From: Keguizhuia sedimenti | Lineage (GTDB): Bacteria; Pseudomonadota; Gammaproteobacteria; Burkholderiales; Burkholderiaceae_D | NCBI GenBank assembly: GCA_030715135.1 | Contig: JAUYVH010000001.1 | Coordinates: 434,001 to 498,000, forward strand | Length of the DNA: 64,000 nucleotides | Direction: 5' to 3' | Part shown: positions 27,580 through 37,606 of the stretch, piece after piece | How the letters are laid out: each line of letters starts with the position of its first letter | How positions within the stretch are numbered: position 1 is the first letter of the stretch | Translations under genes and position numbers: made by a program | The notes under the pieces: model-generated | Databases searched by the model: none | What the model was told of the DNA's origin: nothing | What the model saw: the letters and a program-made list of their open reading frames with translations, nothing else

Positions 27580-28859
27580 GGCGTGGCTCCCTTTGGTTCC
27601 GGCGCAGCTTGTACCGGGGTCTTTTTCACTTCATTGATCTTTGCATCATTGCCCGCAGGCTGATTCCCGTCCTTGGGCGGCTGACTGTTCTGCACCACAG
27701 GTTTGACCGGCACGGCTGCCGCCGGCGCCTGGGCGGTTTTGGCCTGTGTCATTGGTGCCGGAGGGGATGACACTCGTGCCGGCGCGGTTTGCGCCTTGGC
27801 AGGCGGTTGCACCGTTGCCGCTTTTGCTTGCGGCTGAGCCTGTAGCGGTGCAGGGCTAGGCACAGGCGCAGCTACCCGACTGTCAGGCGACGCCGCCGGT
27901 GCTGGATTGGCCTGCGCGGCAGGCGCATGCTTGACGGTCTCGACACCTCGCTTGGCCGCAACGGCAGCCTTTGTGTCATCCGGCGAATGGCCTGCTATTT
28001 CATTCGACACAGGCGCGGCCGGCAGATTGCCTTCGGCCAGCAAGATCAGCAACTGGCGGTTGCGGTTGATGCCCGCCAGAGGCTGGCAGACGATGCGTGC
28101 AAAGGCATCGCCCGACTTGCTTTCCACCTGGGTCACTTTTGCAACCGCCAATCCTGCAGGATAGACGCCGTCAATGCCGGAAGTCACCAGAATATCCCCG
28201 TTCTTGATGTCCACATTTGCAGGCATGAAGCGCAGATCGAGCGATCCGACGTGTCCCTGGCCGTATGCAACACTGCGCAAACCACTGCGCACGACCTGGA
28301 CCGGAATGGCCTGATCCTTGTCGGTCAACAGGGATACTTCGGACGTAAACGGAAAGACGCGCGTCACCTGGCCGACCACGCCGGCATCGTCGATCACGGG
28401 AAGCCCGAGCTCCACGCCATGACGGCTTCCGCGATCTACGACGATCTTGCGTGTAAAGGCATCGCGCGCGTCGTACAGGATTTCAGCCATGACAGGTGTC
28501 GCCGACAGGCGCTCTCCGGCGCCGAGCAGCTTGCGCAGATAGGCGTTTTCCGCCTGCAGCATCTGTCCCTGCTGCAGCAGCTGTGCATTGGCAATCTGCT
28601 CACGCTTCAACGCACCGTTCTCGCTTTGCAGCCGTGACAGCGAAGAAAAATATCCGCCTACCGCGTAGGCCGCATCGCGCGGAAAAAGCGCAACGGTTTG
28701 CAGCGGATAAAGTACGACGCCGACAAACTGACGGATGGCAGATAGCGAGCGCAACCTGGAGTCGACGATCAACAAGCTGATGGCGATCAATGCGAACACG
28801 ACCACCTTGGCACGCGCGGAGGCACCTTGCTTGAAAAGTGGTGGTGGGCTGTAGTCCAT
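27576..28859 (-). CDS. mreC: Rod-shape-determining protein MreC with long Pro/Ala tail
   Basis: MreC is the periplasmic organiser of the elongation machinery. Residues about 20-38 form the membrane anchor, about 70-110 the coiled coil, and about 110-285 the beta-barrel domains (VMAEILYDARDAFTRKIVVDRG, VVGQVTRV, LLTDKDQAIPVQV, GHVGSLDLRFMP). After that a low-complexity tail of some 130 residues rich in Ala, Pro, Gln and Lys extends the protein to 427 residues, versus about 300 for typical MreC. A terminator-like hairpin lies between mreB and this gene, so expression relative to mreB is probably reduced. Confidence 0.95.
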   Translation of the reverse strand: MDYSPPPLFKQGASARAKVVVFALIAISLLIVDSRLRSLSAIRQFVGVVLYPLQTVALFPRDAAYAVGGYFSSLSRLQSENGALKREQIANAQLLQQGQMLQAENAYLRKLLGAGERLSATPVMAEILYDARDAFTRKIVVDRGSRHGVELGLPVIDDAGVVGQVTRVFPFTSEVSLLTDKDQAIPVQVVRSGLRSVAYGQGHVGSLDLRFMPANVDIKNGDILVTSGIDGVYPAGLAVAKVTQVESKSGDAFARIVCQPLAGINRNRQLLILLAEGNLPAAPVSNEIAGHSPDDTKAAVAAKRGVETVKHAPAAQANPAPAASPDSRVAAPVPSPAPLQAQPQAKAATVQPPAKAQTAPARVSSPPAPMTQAKTAQAPAAAVPVKPVVQNSQPPKDGNQPAGNDAKINEVKKTPVQAAPEPKGATP

Positions 28860-28920
28860 TTAACTTATGCGGTTTCGACGTGGATTGGCAAAATGATCAG
28901 CAATTGGCAACTCCCCTGAT

Positions 28921-28950
28921 AAAAAAGACGAACCTGTGTTCGTCTTTTTT
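28921..28950 (-). terminator. Terminator/attenuator between mreB and mreC
   Basis: Arms of 13 bp (28921-28933 and 28938-28950) form a perfect hairpin with a four-base loop, ending in T-runs on both strands. It would stop most mreB transcripts before mreC, giving high MreB and low MreC/MreD. Confidence 0.85.
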
Positions 28951-29026
28951 GTGTGAGCTTGGATGCAGTGCGGCCTCGCAGCCGTTACCGGCAGGCACAG
29001 GAGTTTCGGGCGCACCGCCATAGGGC

Positions 29027-30115
<1,089 letters not shown>

Positions 30116-30310
30116 TTAAGCCCGTGAGCCTCGATAAGGCAGTCCGGCAATGGCTCAACATTCTACCTTATAATTTAGCTGAAATTAGCCAGCGGAAACT
30201 TCAAAAATGTAAGCTTGATGCATTGTGTTCACAAGTTTTTACAAGCTAATAACGAATCCTTTGCCACTTTAAAAACACCTTCACATCGCTTCTGCAGAAG
30301 CGCTATCAAC

Positions 30311-30613
30311 ATGTCAATTGATCTCAACGATGTCAAACGCCTGGCGATCCTGGCCCAGCTCGAGCTAAGCGAAGCGCAGGCCGGCCAAACCCTGGACAAG
30401 CTCAATGGCATTTTCTCCCTCGTGGAACAGATGAAAGCCGTTGATACGTCTGGCGTAGAGCCACTGAGCCAACCGATCGCGGCATATCAGCAGGACTTTG
30501 CATTGCGCCTGCGCGAAGACGCAGTGACCGAACCGAACCGCCGCGAGGATTACCAAAAGCCGGCACCGGCGACCCAGGACGGCCTGTACCTGGTTCCCAA
30601 GGTTATTGAATAA
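30311..30613 (+). CDS. gatC: Asp/Glu-tRNA amidotransferase subunit C
   Basis: A 100-residue GatC subunit, which clamps GatA to GatB in the complex that converts Glu-tRNAGln or Asp-tRNAAsn to the amide forms. The helical N-terminus ([18 protein letters not shown]) and the C-terminal [19 protein letters not shown]/[10 protein letters not shown] are family hallmarks. The frame is open from 30215 but ATG at 30311 gives the standard N-terminus. It heads gatCAB. Confidence 0.95.
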   Translation: MSIDLNDVKRLAILAQLELSEAQAGQTLDKLNGIFSLVEQMKAVDTSGVEPLSQPIAAYQQDFALRLREDAVTEPNRREDYQKPAPATQDGLYLVPKVIE

Positions 30614-30716
30614 TCGTCATGCTGCAAAAAAAAGACACTGCAAAGATGTTGCATGACCCAAGCGGCAATTTTTGCAGCCTCAGGTAACTCAGGTAATCGA
30701 AAGCACAACACAGCTC

Positions 30717-32177
30717 ATGCATACCCACACCATCAAGCAATTGTCGGCCATGCTGCAGGCCAAGCAGGTTTCGGCCACCGAACTCGCCCAGCATTACCTG
30801 GCCCGCATCCGGCAAAGCGACTTGAACGCATTTCTCCATGTCGATGAAGCATTGACATTGCAGCAAGCAGCGGCGGCCGACCAGCGCATTGCACGGGGCG
30901 ACCATACTGCTCTCACCGGCATTCCCATTGCGCATAAAGATATTTTCGTTACCCAAGGCTGGCGTTCCACCGCCGGTTCGAAAATGCTGGAAAATTATGT
31001 AAGCCCCTTCGATGCGAGCGTGGTCGAACAGTTCAATGCAGCCGGCACCGTCACCTTGGGCAAATTGAATTGTGATGAATTTGCCATGGGTTCGTCGAAC
31101 GAAAATTCCTTCTTCGGCCCCGTAAAGAACCCTTGGGACAAGAAGGCCGTGCCGGGCGGCTCGTCCGGCGGCTCCGGCGCTGCTGTGGCTGCACGCCTAG
31201 CACCTGCTGCGACCGGCACCGATACCGGCGGCTCGATCAGGCAACCGGCGTCGCTGTGCGGCATCACCGGCATCAAGCCCACCTATGGGCGCGTGTCGCG
31301 CTTCGGCATGATCGCCTTTGCCTCCTCGCTTGACCAGGGCGGCCCGATGGCACAGACGGCAGAAGATTGCGCGTTGCTGTTGAATGCGATGGCAGGATTC
31401 GACCCGCGCGATTCCACCAGCGTCGAACGTCCCAACGAAGACTTTACGCGCGACCTGGACAAGAGCTTGCGGGGATTGAAGATCGGCGTGCCGAAGGAAT
31501 ACTTCGGTCCTGGCCTGGCGGCCGACGTGGAGCAGGCAGTGCGCGCTGCCTTGAAAGAATATGAAAAGCTGGGCGCAACGCTGGTTGAAATTTCGCTGCC
31601 GAAAACCGAGTTGTCGATCCCGGTCTATTATGTCATCGCGCCGGCGGAAGCCTCTTCAAATTTGTCGCGCTTCGACGGCGTGCGCTACGGGCATCGCGCC
31701 AGGGATTACACCGACCTGAACGACATGTACCGCAAGACACGCTCCGAAGGTTTCGGCGACGAAGTCAAGCGCCGCATCCTGGTCGGCGCCTATGTGCTTT
31801 CGCACGGCTATTACGATGCCTACTATCTGCAGGCACAGAAGATCCGCCGCCTGATCGCGCAGGATTTTCAGGACGCATTCAAGCAGTGCGACGTGATCAT
31901 GGGACCAGTCTCGCCGACCGTGGCATGGGATCTGGGCGACAAGGCAGACGACCCGGTCGCCAATTATCTGGGAGACATCTTCACGCTGTCGACCAGCCTG
32001 GCAGGCTTGCCCGGCATGTCGATTCCCTGCGGTTTCGGACAGGGCGAGAAGAATGCGCAGCGCCCGGTCGGCCTGCAATTGATCGGCAATTACTTCAATG
32101 AAGCAAAGCTGCTCAATATCGCGCATCAATATCAATGCGCGACCGATTGGCACGCGCGAACGCCTGCAGGCATTTGA
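30717..32177 (+). CDS. gatA: Asp/Glu-tRNA amidotransferase subunit A
   Basis: The 486-residue amidase subunit releases ammonia from glutamine for GatB. The Ser-cisSer-Lys triad is visible: Lys in [10 protein letters not shown], and serines in the [15 protein letters not shown] and [15 protein letters not shown] segments. An upstream TTG (30672) keeps the frame open but ATG at 30717 matches family length. It lies between gatC (103-base gap) and gatB in the same operon. Confidence 0.97.
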   Translation: MHTHTIKQLSAMLQAKQVSATELAQHYLARIRQSDLNAFLHVDEALTLQQAAAADQRIARGDHTALTGIPIAHKDIFVTQGWRSTAGSKMLENYVSPFDASVVEQFNAAGTVTLGKLNCDEFAMGSSNENSFFGPVKNPWDKKAVPGGSSGGSGAAVAARLAPAATGTDTGGSIRQPASLCGITGIKPTYGRVSRFGMIAFASSLDQGGPMAQTAEDCALLLNAMAGFDPRDSTSVERPNEDFTRDLDKSLRGLKIGVPKEYFGPGLAADVEQAVRAALKEYEKLGATLVEISLPKTELSIPVYYVIAPAEASSNLSRFDGVRYGHRARDYTDLNDMYRKTRSEGFGDEVKRRILVGAYVLSHGYYDAYYLQAQKIRRLIAQDFQDAFKQCDVIMGPVSPTVAWDLGDKADDPVANYLGDIFTLSTSLAGLPGMSIPCGFGQGEKNAQRPVGLQLIGNYFNEAKLLNIAHQYQCATDWHARTPAGI

Positions 32178-32284
32178 TCAGCGGCCACGATTAGGCTAGC
32201 TTGGAAAAATCGCGGCATGCAGCGCATGCCGCTTCGAACGGCGCAATGAATTGCGCATTGACCAGAATACATAGCGAGGCAATC

Positions 32285-33754
32285 ATGCAGTGGGAAGTCG
32301 TCATCGGAATGGAAACGCATGTCCAGCTCACGACGCAGTCGAAAATCTTCAGCGGCGCATCGACCCGCTTCGGCGCGGAACCGAATACCCAGGCTTGTCC
32401 GGTCGACCTGGCCCTGCCCGGCGTACTGCCGGTAATGAACAAAGGCGCCGTCGAGCGCGCGATCCAGTTCGGGCTGGCCATCGGCGCAAAGATCGCACCG
32501 CGGTCGATTTTCGCGCGCAAGAATTATTTTTACCCCGACCTGCCCAAGGGTTACCAGATCAGCCAGTATGAAATCCCGGTTGTGCAAGGGGGCACGATTT
32601 CCTTCGTACTGGAAAAGGATGGCAAGGCCGGCATGCATAGCGTGCAGTTGACGCGCGCGCATCTGGAAGAAGACGCGGGCAAGTCGCTGCACGAGGATTA
32701 TCACGGCATGAGCGGCATCGACCTGAACCGCGCCGGAACGCCCTTGCTGGAAATCGTCACAGAGCCCGACATGCGCAGCGCGGTCGAAGCGGTTGCCTAT
32801 GCCAAGGCCCTGCATTCACTGGTCACGTGGCTGGGCATTTGCGACGGCAACATGCAGGAAGGTTCCTTCCGCTGCGACGCCAACGTCTCGGTGCGCCCGG
32901 TCGGCCAGAAGGAATACGGCACACGCTGCGAAATCAAGAACCTCAACTCCTTCCGCTTCCTGGAAGACGCGATCAACTATGAAGTGCGCCGCCAGATCGA
33001 ATTGATCGAAGATGGCGGGCGCGTGGTGCAGGCAACCCGGCTCTACGATCCGGACAAAAAGGAAACGCGCGAAATGCGCAGCAAGGAAGATGCGCAGGAT
33101 TACCGCTACTTCCCCGACCCTGATCTGCCGCCGCTGGTGATCGCGCTGGACTGGATAGAACGCATCAAGGCCGCGATGCCTGAGTTGCCCGGCGCAATGC
33201 GCGAGCGCTTCATGGGCGACTACGGTTTGCCTGAATACGATGCCGGCGTGCTGACGCAATCCAAGGCAACCGCGCAGTATTTCGAGGCCTGCGCCAAGGC
33301 CTGCGGTCAAGCCAAGATTGCAGCGAACTGGGTCATGGGCGAAGTCGCGCGCCGCCTGAACATGGACGACCTGTCCATCGAAGAATGCCCGGTGCCTGCC
33401 AAGCTGTTGGCCGAAGTGATCACGCAAGTGGGCAATGGCCGGATCTCGAACAACGGCGCCAAGCAGGTATTCGAGGAATTATGGACTGCTTCGGCGAGCG
33501 AGGAAGGCACTGCGCAAGCACAAAGCGTGGATGCGATCATCAAGGCCAAGGGACTGGAGCAGATTTCCGACAGCGGCGCATTGGAAAAACTGGTGGAGGA
33601 AGTCATCGCCGCCAATGCCAAGTCGGTCGAGGAATACCGCGCCGGCAAGGAAAAAGCGTTTAACGCGCTGATCGGGCAGGCGATGAAAGCATCCAAAGGA
33701 AAAGCCAATCCGGCTCAGCTCAACGAGCTGCTCAAGCAAAAGCTGGCAAGCTAA
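32285..33754 (+). CDS. gatB: Asp/Glu-tRNA amidotransferase subunit B
   Basis: The 489-residue kinase/amidase subunit that phosphorylates the misacylated tRNA. Signatures: [13 protein letters not shown] at the start, [44 protein letters not shown] and the C-terminal YqeY-like tail. ATG at 32285, preceded by GCGAGGC, is the family start; an upstream ATG at 32201 would add 28 unlikely residues. A nested double terminator follows. Confidence 0.97.
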   Translation: MQWEVVIGMETHVQLTTQSKIFSGASTRFGAEPNTQACPVDLALPGVLPVMNKGAVERAIQFGLAIGAKIAPRSIFARKNYFYPDLPKGYQISQYEIPVVQGGTISFVLEKDGKAGMHSVQLTRAHLEEDAGKSLHEDYHGMSGIDLNRAGTPLLEIVTEPDMRSAVEAVAYAKALHSLVTWLGICDGNMQEGSFRCDANVSVRPVGQKEYGTRCEIKNLNSFRFLEDAINYEVRRQIELIEDGGRVVQATRLYDPDKKETREMRSKEDAQDYRYFPDPDLPPLVIALDWIERIKAAMPELPGAMRERFMGDYGLPEYDAGVLTQSKATAQYFEACAKACGQAKIAANWVMGEVARRLNMDDLSIEECPVPAKLLAEVITQVGNGRISNNGAKQVFEELWTASASEEGTAQAQSVDAIIKAKGLEQISDSGALEKLVEEVIAANAKSVEEYRAGKEKAFNALIGQAMKASKGKANPAQLNELLKQKLAS

Positions 33755-33771
33755 AATTTTGATTGAAAATT

Positions 33772-33844
33772 AAAACGGCCGAAAGTGAACTGAGCCCCAA
33801 AAGTTGGACGCCAACTCTTGGGGTTTTTTAGTAGCGGCCGTTTT
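33772..33844. terminator. Bidirectional terminator with a second hairpin nested in its loop
   Basis: Outer arms AAAACGGCCG (33772-33781) and CGGCCGTTTT (33835-33844) match perfectly and end in T-runs on both strands, as expected between the convergent gatB and the DUF4124 gene. The loop holds a complete second terminator: 13-bp arms (33795-33807 and 33811-33823, one mismatch) followed by six T. The inner piece begins TGAACTGAGCCCCAAAAG, which resembles ends of IS3-family insertion sequences. Confidence 0.8.
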
Positions 33845-33852
33845 TTCTTCGA

Positions 33853-34530
33853 TCATTTCGCGGCACCGGGCATTGCCGTCTGCGCTGGTTTGGCCGGAGC
33901 CGATGCCGCCAATGTCGTCGCGCCGCTTCCAGTAAGTTCACGATAGCGCTTGAGCGTCGCATCGAACTTGAGATTGATCTGCGCCTCTTCCGCTTGATAG
34001 GCGGCGATCTTTTTCTGTGCAGCGGCGATGGATTGATCGGCTTCCGTCAACTTGCCTTGCAGGACAGGCGGCACCGGCTTTTTATTGCCGGCGCGATCAA
34101 TCTTTTGCTGCACATCCTTTCTGTCTTTCTCCGCTACGGCAAGCGTCTCCGTTTCGCGCCTGGTTTGCTCCTGCACCAGGTCGAGCGTGCGCTTGCGCGC
34201 AACGTCGATGTCTTTTTCATTGCGGTAGCGTGCAAGCATTGCCCTGTCCGCCTGTTTCCGCTCTTCCGCAGCAGCGGCCTCCGCCTTCAGCTTCTCTTCT
34301 TCCAGTTCCTTCTGGCGCTTCTGTTCTGCAGTCAGGGGCGCTGCAATTTCACGGCGCACTATGCCGTTTTTGTCCAGCTCACGCATGGGGCGGTTCGCAC
34401 ACTCGGGGACCGGACGGTCGGCAGTGAAGGTCTTTCCGGACGCATCCTTGCACATGAAAATTTTTTGAGCATGCGCGGCCATCGGCAGCAGCATGGAAAC
34501 GCACAATACTGCGCCCACTTTATTTTTCAT
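33853..34530 (-). CDS. Periplasmic DUF4124-domain protein with coiled coil
   Basis: A 225-residue exported protein. The signal peptide ends AAHA at about residue 21; a DUF4124 domain follows (IFMCKDASGKTFTADRPVPEC, about 24-45), a short periplasmic domain found widely in Gamma- and Betaproteobacteria. Residues about 65-190 are strongly charged and predicted to form coiled coil (Lys/Glu/Ala/Arg-rich). An Ala/Pro-rich tail ends the protein. Function unknown; it may bind peptidoglycan or another envelope protein. It is convergent with gatB and 28 bases downstream of pyrE. Confidence 0.82.
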   Translation of the reverse strand: MKNKVGAVLCVSMLLPMAAHAQKIFMCKDASGKTFTADRPVPECANRPMRELDKNGIVRREIAAPLTAEQKRQKELEEEKLKAEAAAAEERKQADRAMLARYRNEKDIDVARKRTLDLVQEQTRRETETLAVAEKDRKDVQQKIDRAGNKKPVPPVLQGKLTEADQSIAAAQKKIAAYQAEEAQINLKFDATLKRYRELTGSGATTLAASAPAKPAQTAMPGAAK

Positions 34531-34558
34531 CGTATACGCTCCCCAGCGCTATTGATTT

Positions 34559-35224
34559 TTATGTCACGCCATAACGCTCTCGATAAGCTGTCACGGCATT
34601 CTTATATTGTGCCAGCTCTGACTTCGCGCCGGCATTGGCAATATAGTCCATCAAATCGGCCAGATTGCCAATCGAGATCACCGGCATGTTGTAAATTTGA
34701 CTGACCTCCTGCACGGCCGAATGTGCGGACAGGGCGTCGTCCTTGCCGGAGCGCTCCATCCGGTCCAGCGCAATCAGCACGGCGCAAGGCGCCGCGCCGG
34801 CGGCGCGGATCATGTCCACCGACTCGCGCACCGAAGTGCCTGCGGAAATCACGTCGTCCACGATCACGACCCGCCCCTGCAGCTTGGCACCGATCAGGGT
34901 GCCGCCTTCGCCATGGTCCTTGGCTTCCTTGCGGTTGAAGGCGAAGGGCACGTTGCGGCCTTTGTTGGCCAAGGCAACAGCGGTTGCGGACGCCAGCGTG
35001 ATGCCCTTGTAGGCAGGGCCGAACAGCATGTCGAACTCGACTCCTGAATCCAGCAGGGTCTGTGCATAGAAGTCGGCCAGCTTGCCGAGCGTAGCGCCGT
35101 CGTTGAACAACCCGGCGTTGAAGAAATAGGGCGAAGTGCGGCCTGCCTTGGTGACGAATTCGCCGAAGCGCAGGACGCCGGTTTCAACGGAAAACGCGAT
35201 GAATTGCTGACGTAAATTATTCAA
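34559..35224 (-). CDS. pyrE: Orotate phosphoribosyltransferase (non-ATG start)
   Basis: PyrE joins orotate and PRPP to make OMP in pyrimidine synthesis. The PRPP-binding loop VVIVDDVISAGTSVRESVDMI and the FGEFVTKAGRTSPYFFNAG region are characteristic. No ATG exists near the start; the frame contains TTG at 35224 (giving MNNLRQQFIAFS, which aligns with the usual N-terminus) and TTG at 35239. I choose 35224. Length from there is 221 residues, as in other betaproteobacteria. xthA begins divergently 150 bases away. Confidence 0.93.
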   Translation of the reverse strand: MNNLRQQFIAFSVETGVLRFGEFVTKAGRTSPYFFNAGLFNDGATLGKLADFYAQTLLDSGVEFDMLFGPAYKGITLASATAVALANKGRNVPFAFNRKEAKDHGEGGTLIGAKLQGRVVIVDDVISAGTSVRESVDMIRAAGAAPCAVLIALDRMERSGKDDALSAHSAVQEVSQIYNMPVISIGNLADLMDYIANAGAKSELAQYKNAVTAYRERYGVT

Positions 35225-35377
35225 AATATAAGATCCCAAAAATATTCAAAATGCCGTCGTGAGAATGTGGCGCATTGTAGCCCGATCCGGCCTTGCTTCA
35301 TTGAAAATTCATACCGCGGGATGCCGCATCCCGAATGAATCAGGTATCCTAGCAGCCTTGTTTTTAAAGCGTTCACA

Positions 35378-36151
35378 ATGAAGATTATTTCCGCCAACCT
35401 GAACGGCATCCGCTCGGCTTCCAGGAAGGGTTTTTTCGACTGGATGGCAAAGGAAGATGCCGATTTTGTCTGCGTGCAGGAACTGAAAGCGCAGGCTGCC
35501 GACATGACGCCGGAATTCCTTGCACCGACCGGCTACAACGGCTATTTCCATTACGCCGCCAAGAAAGGCTATTCCGGCGCCGGAGTGTATGCCAAGCGCA
35601 AGGCCGACCATATAGTGCTGGGCTTCGGCAATGAAGAATTCGACAACGAAGGCCGCTATGTGCAGTGCGACTTCGGCAATCTGTCGGTCATTTCCGTGTA
35701 CTGTCCGTCGGGCTCGTCCAGCGACGAGCGTCAGCAGGCGAAATTCCGCTTCATGGAAGTCTTCCTGCCGCACCTGATGCAATTGTCCGCCTGCGGGCGC
35801 GAAGTCGTGATTTGCGGCGACTGGAACATCGCGCACAAGGAAATCGACCTCAAGAACTGGAAGAGCAACCAGAAGAATTCCGGATTCCTGCCGGAAGAGC
35901 GCGCATGGCTGTCGCGGGTATTCGATGAATGCAGCCTGAAGGACGTTTATCGCCAGCTTCATCCGGACGCTACCGGAGAAGCCTATACGTGGTGGAGCAA
36001 TCGCGGTCAGGCCTGGGCCAAGAATGTCGGATGGCGCATCGATTATCAGGTCGCCACCTGCGCCATTGCTGAAAAGGCAAAAAATGCGTCCATTTACAAG
36101 GAAGCGCGTTTCTCCGACCATGCACCCCTGATCATCGAATACGCGGCCTAG
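35378..36151 (+). CDS. xthA: Exodeoxyribonuclease III
   Basis: A 257-residue AP endonuclease/3'-exonuclease of base-excision repair. Catalytic pieces: SANLNGIRSA, CVQELKAQ (metal-binding Glu), VISVYCPSG, CGDWNIAHKEIDL (Asp/Asn) and the C-terminal RIDYQVATC ... FSDHAPLIIEY (Asp-His pair). Divergent from pyrE and convergent with the TspO gene, whose stop lies four bases away. Confidence 0.95.
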   Translation: MKIISANLNGIRSASRKGFFDWMAKEDADFVCVQELKAQAADMTPEFLAPTGYNGYFHYAAKKGYSGAGVYAKRKADHIVLGFGNEEFDNEGRYVQCDFGNLSVISVYCPSGSSSDERQQAKFRFMEVFLPHLMQLSACGREVVICGDWNIAHKEIDLKNWKSNQKNSGFLPEERAWLSRVFDECSLKDVYRQLHPDATGEAYTWWSNRGQAWAKNVGWRIDYQVATCAIAEKAKNASIYKEARFSDHAPLIIEYAA

Positions 36152-36154
36152 AAC

Positions 36155-36652
36155 TTATCCGAGCAGTTGGGGGTTGAGCTGCCAGACCGTGTAATTCAGG
36201 CCTACGGCAAAGCTCACCCACAACAGATAAGGCACCAGCAGCAGGCCGGCAATTGGCTTGATGCGCCAGAAGGCGCGCAGCGTCAGCGCAATCAGTATCC
36301 ACAATACGATGATTTCGGCAAAGGCTGCGCCCCCCATCTTCCAGCCGAAGAAGAGCCAGCTCCAGAGAGCATTCATGGCCAGCTGAACCAGATACAAGAT
36401 CAATGCGCCGCGCGCTTCCTGAAACCCTTTTTCGCGCCACGCCAGCCAGGCCGCAATGCCCATCAGAACGAACAAGCTCGTCCATACCGGACTGAACCAC
36501 GATCCGGGCGGCGCCCAGTCGGGGCGGGCCAGCTCTGCATAAAACGACCCCGCTTGGATCGATGCCCAGGCACCCAAGGCGGCGGCAAAGAAGGTGACAC
36601 CCAGCCATCCGAGAAGACCAAGAAACTGCTTTGATAAATTCATGCGCGCCAT
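36155..36652 (-). CDS. tspO: TspO/MBR family membrane protein
   Basis: A 165-residue protein with five membrane segments of the TspO family, which bind porphyrins and other hydrophobic ligands. The diagnostic Trp/Pro-rich loop LARPDWAPPGSWFSPVWTSLF and the MNALWSWLFFG segment are present. The frame is open further upstream (to 36709), but ATG at 36652 is preceded by GGAGG at four bases, and the longer form would overlap the next gene. No neighbouring pigment or heme gene explains its role here. Confidence 0.92.
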   Translation of the reverse strand: MARMNLSKQFLGLLGWLGVTFFAAALGAWASIQAGSFYAELARPDWAPPGSWFSPVWTSLFVLMGIAAWLAWREKGFQEARGALILYLVQLAMNALWSWLFFGWKMGGAAFAEIIVLWILIALTLRAFWRIKPIAGLLLVPYLLWVSFAVGLNYTVWQLNPQLLG

Positions 36653-36675
36653 ATCACCTCCGTTCATGCCGGAAC

Positions 36676-37155
36676 CTAACATGCGCCGTGACGCCAAGCT
36701 AACGGGCACCTTATGGCGTCCGTGTTCAGCGACAAGTTAGCTGTGTAGCGGATTTGAAGCTTGCCAAACTCGGCCTCGGACTGCTTAGTAATTTGCTCGT
36801 GAATCTCTTCTTTGGAACGGCATAAGACTGCTTCTCGATATGCTTGCATGTCGTTGTTTGCCCACCATATTCTGAATGTGGTTCCGCTTTCAACCAAACG
36901 TGCAATCAACTGCCATAAGACCGTGGCTTCTAAAGGCTTCTTGTCTTGCACGGCACTTACTGTATCGGCGACAAATGTATCTGATGTTCCGGTTTCACCA
37001 TCATCGACTAAATGTATGGATCCACCCTCCTCAGCTTCGAGTTCAGCCGCCAAGCCACGAATATAGTCTTGTGCATCTATGACAGGAACAGGATAGATCG
37101 GCTCCAGGCCATCGAAGCTCGGAGGCATTCCGGAGATGATCATGAAATGGCTCAT
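36676..37155 (-). CDS. Hypothetical acidic protein, 159 aa
   Basis: I do not recognise this protein. It is soluble and acidic, with a central Asp/Glu/Gly-rich loop and a helix near ETVLWQLIARLVESGTTFRIWWANND. It resembles in overall style small uncharacterised proteins from mobile or contact-dependent loci, but no motif proves that. Its base composition is more AT-rich and its codon use less biased than the neighbouring genes, which suggests later acquisition. The start at 37155 has no strong ribosome-binding site. It would be co-directional with tspO. Confidence 0.5.
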   Translation of the reverse strand: MSHFMIISGMPPSFDGLEPIYPVPVIDAQDYIRGLAAELEAEEGGSIHLVDDGETGTSDTFVADTVSAVQDKKPLEATVLWQLIARLVESGTTFRIWWANNDMQAYREAVLCRSKEEIHEQITKQSEAEFGKLQIRYTANLSLNTDAIRCPLAWRHGAC

Positions 37156-37606
37156 AGTTCAATCCAGCTAACTTGTTATAAATCGCGAAACCCCAATTTA
37201 ACATGGCACCTTGCTGATTAACATGGAAACAACAATTCCTGGAATGCCGCATGCCTGTTAGCGTTGCGCCCTATGCACTGTGATTAACCACATGCTTAAC
37301 AAAAATCGACAAAGTACGCATGCTGCACAGCCTGTCTTCTTAACGGAATAACGGAGGGCCAAAGAACTTACGGCGCAAAGGGCGACCGCTCCAGTAAAGA
37401 TGAACAGGGAATCGCTCTTCACCCGGGTGGCATGGTGCTCCGAGCCTGGTTTGCGAAGGCAGCACAGCGGCGACTGTTATGCCGCTTTTCACCCACGAGG
37501 GCACTTGCACGTCGCAAGTATCGGCGGGTACGCAATTCGGAAATTCGCAACGCAACACCTATGGCAAAATGGCAACCGGTTGATTTTCTTCTACTGACGG
37601 AGCGCT
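37156..37606. other. Intergenic region before metY, 450 bp
   Basis: No convincing gene. Several short frames exist but lack start signals and protein-like composition. Small repeats are present, but I found no terminator hairpin and no match to a riboswitch core that I can defend. ACGGAG lies six bases before the metY ATG. Confidence 0.4.

Noticed and set aside
37156-37606. Possible cobalamin or SAM riboswitch before metY
   Set aside because: An AACAGGGAA stretch resembles part of a cobalamin leader but the other conserved boxes are missing, and metY is not a usual target.
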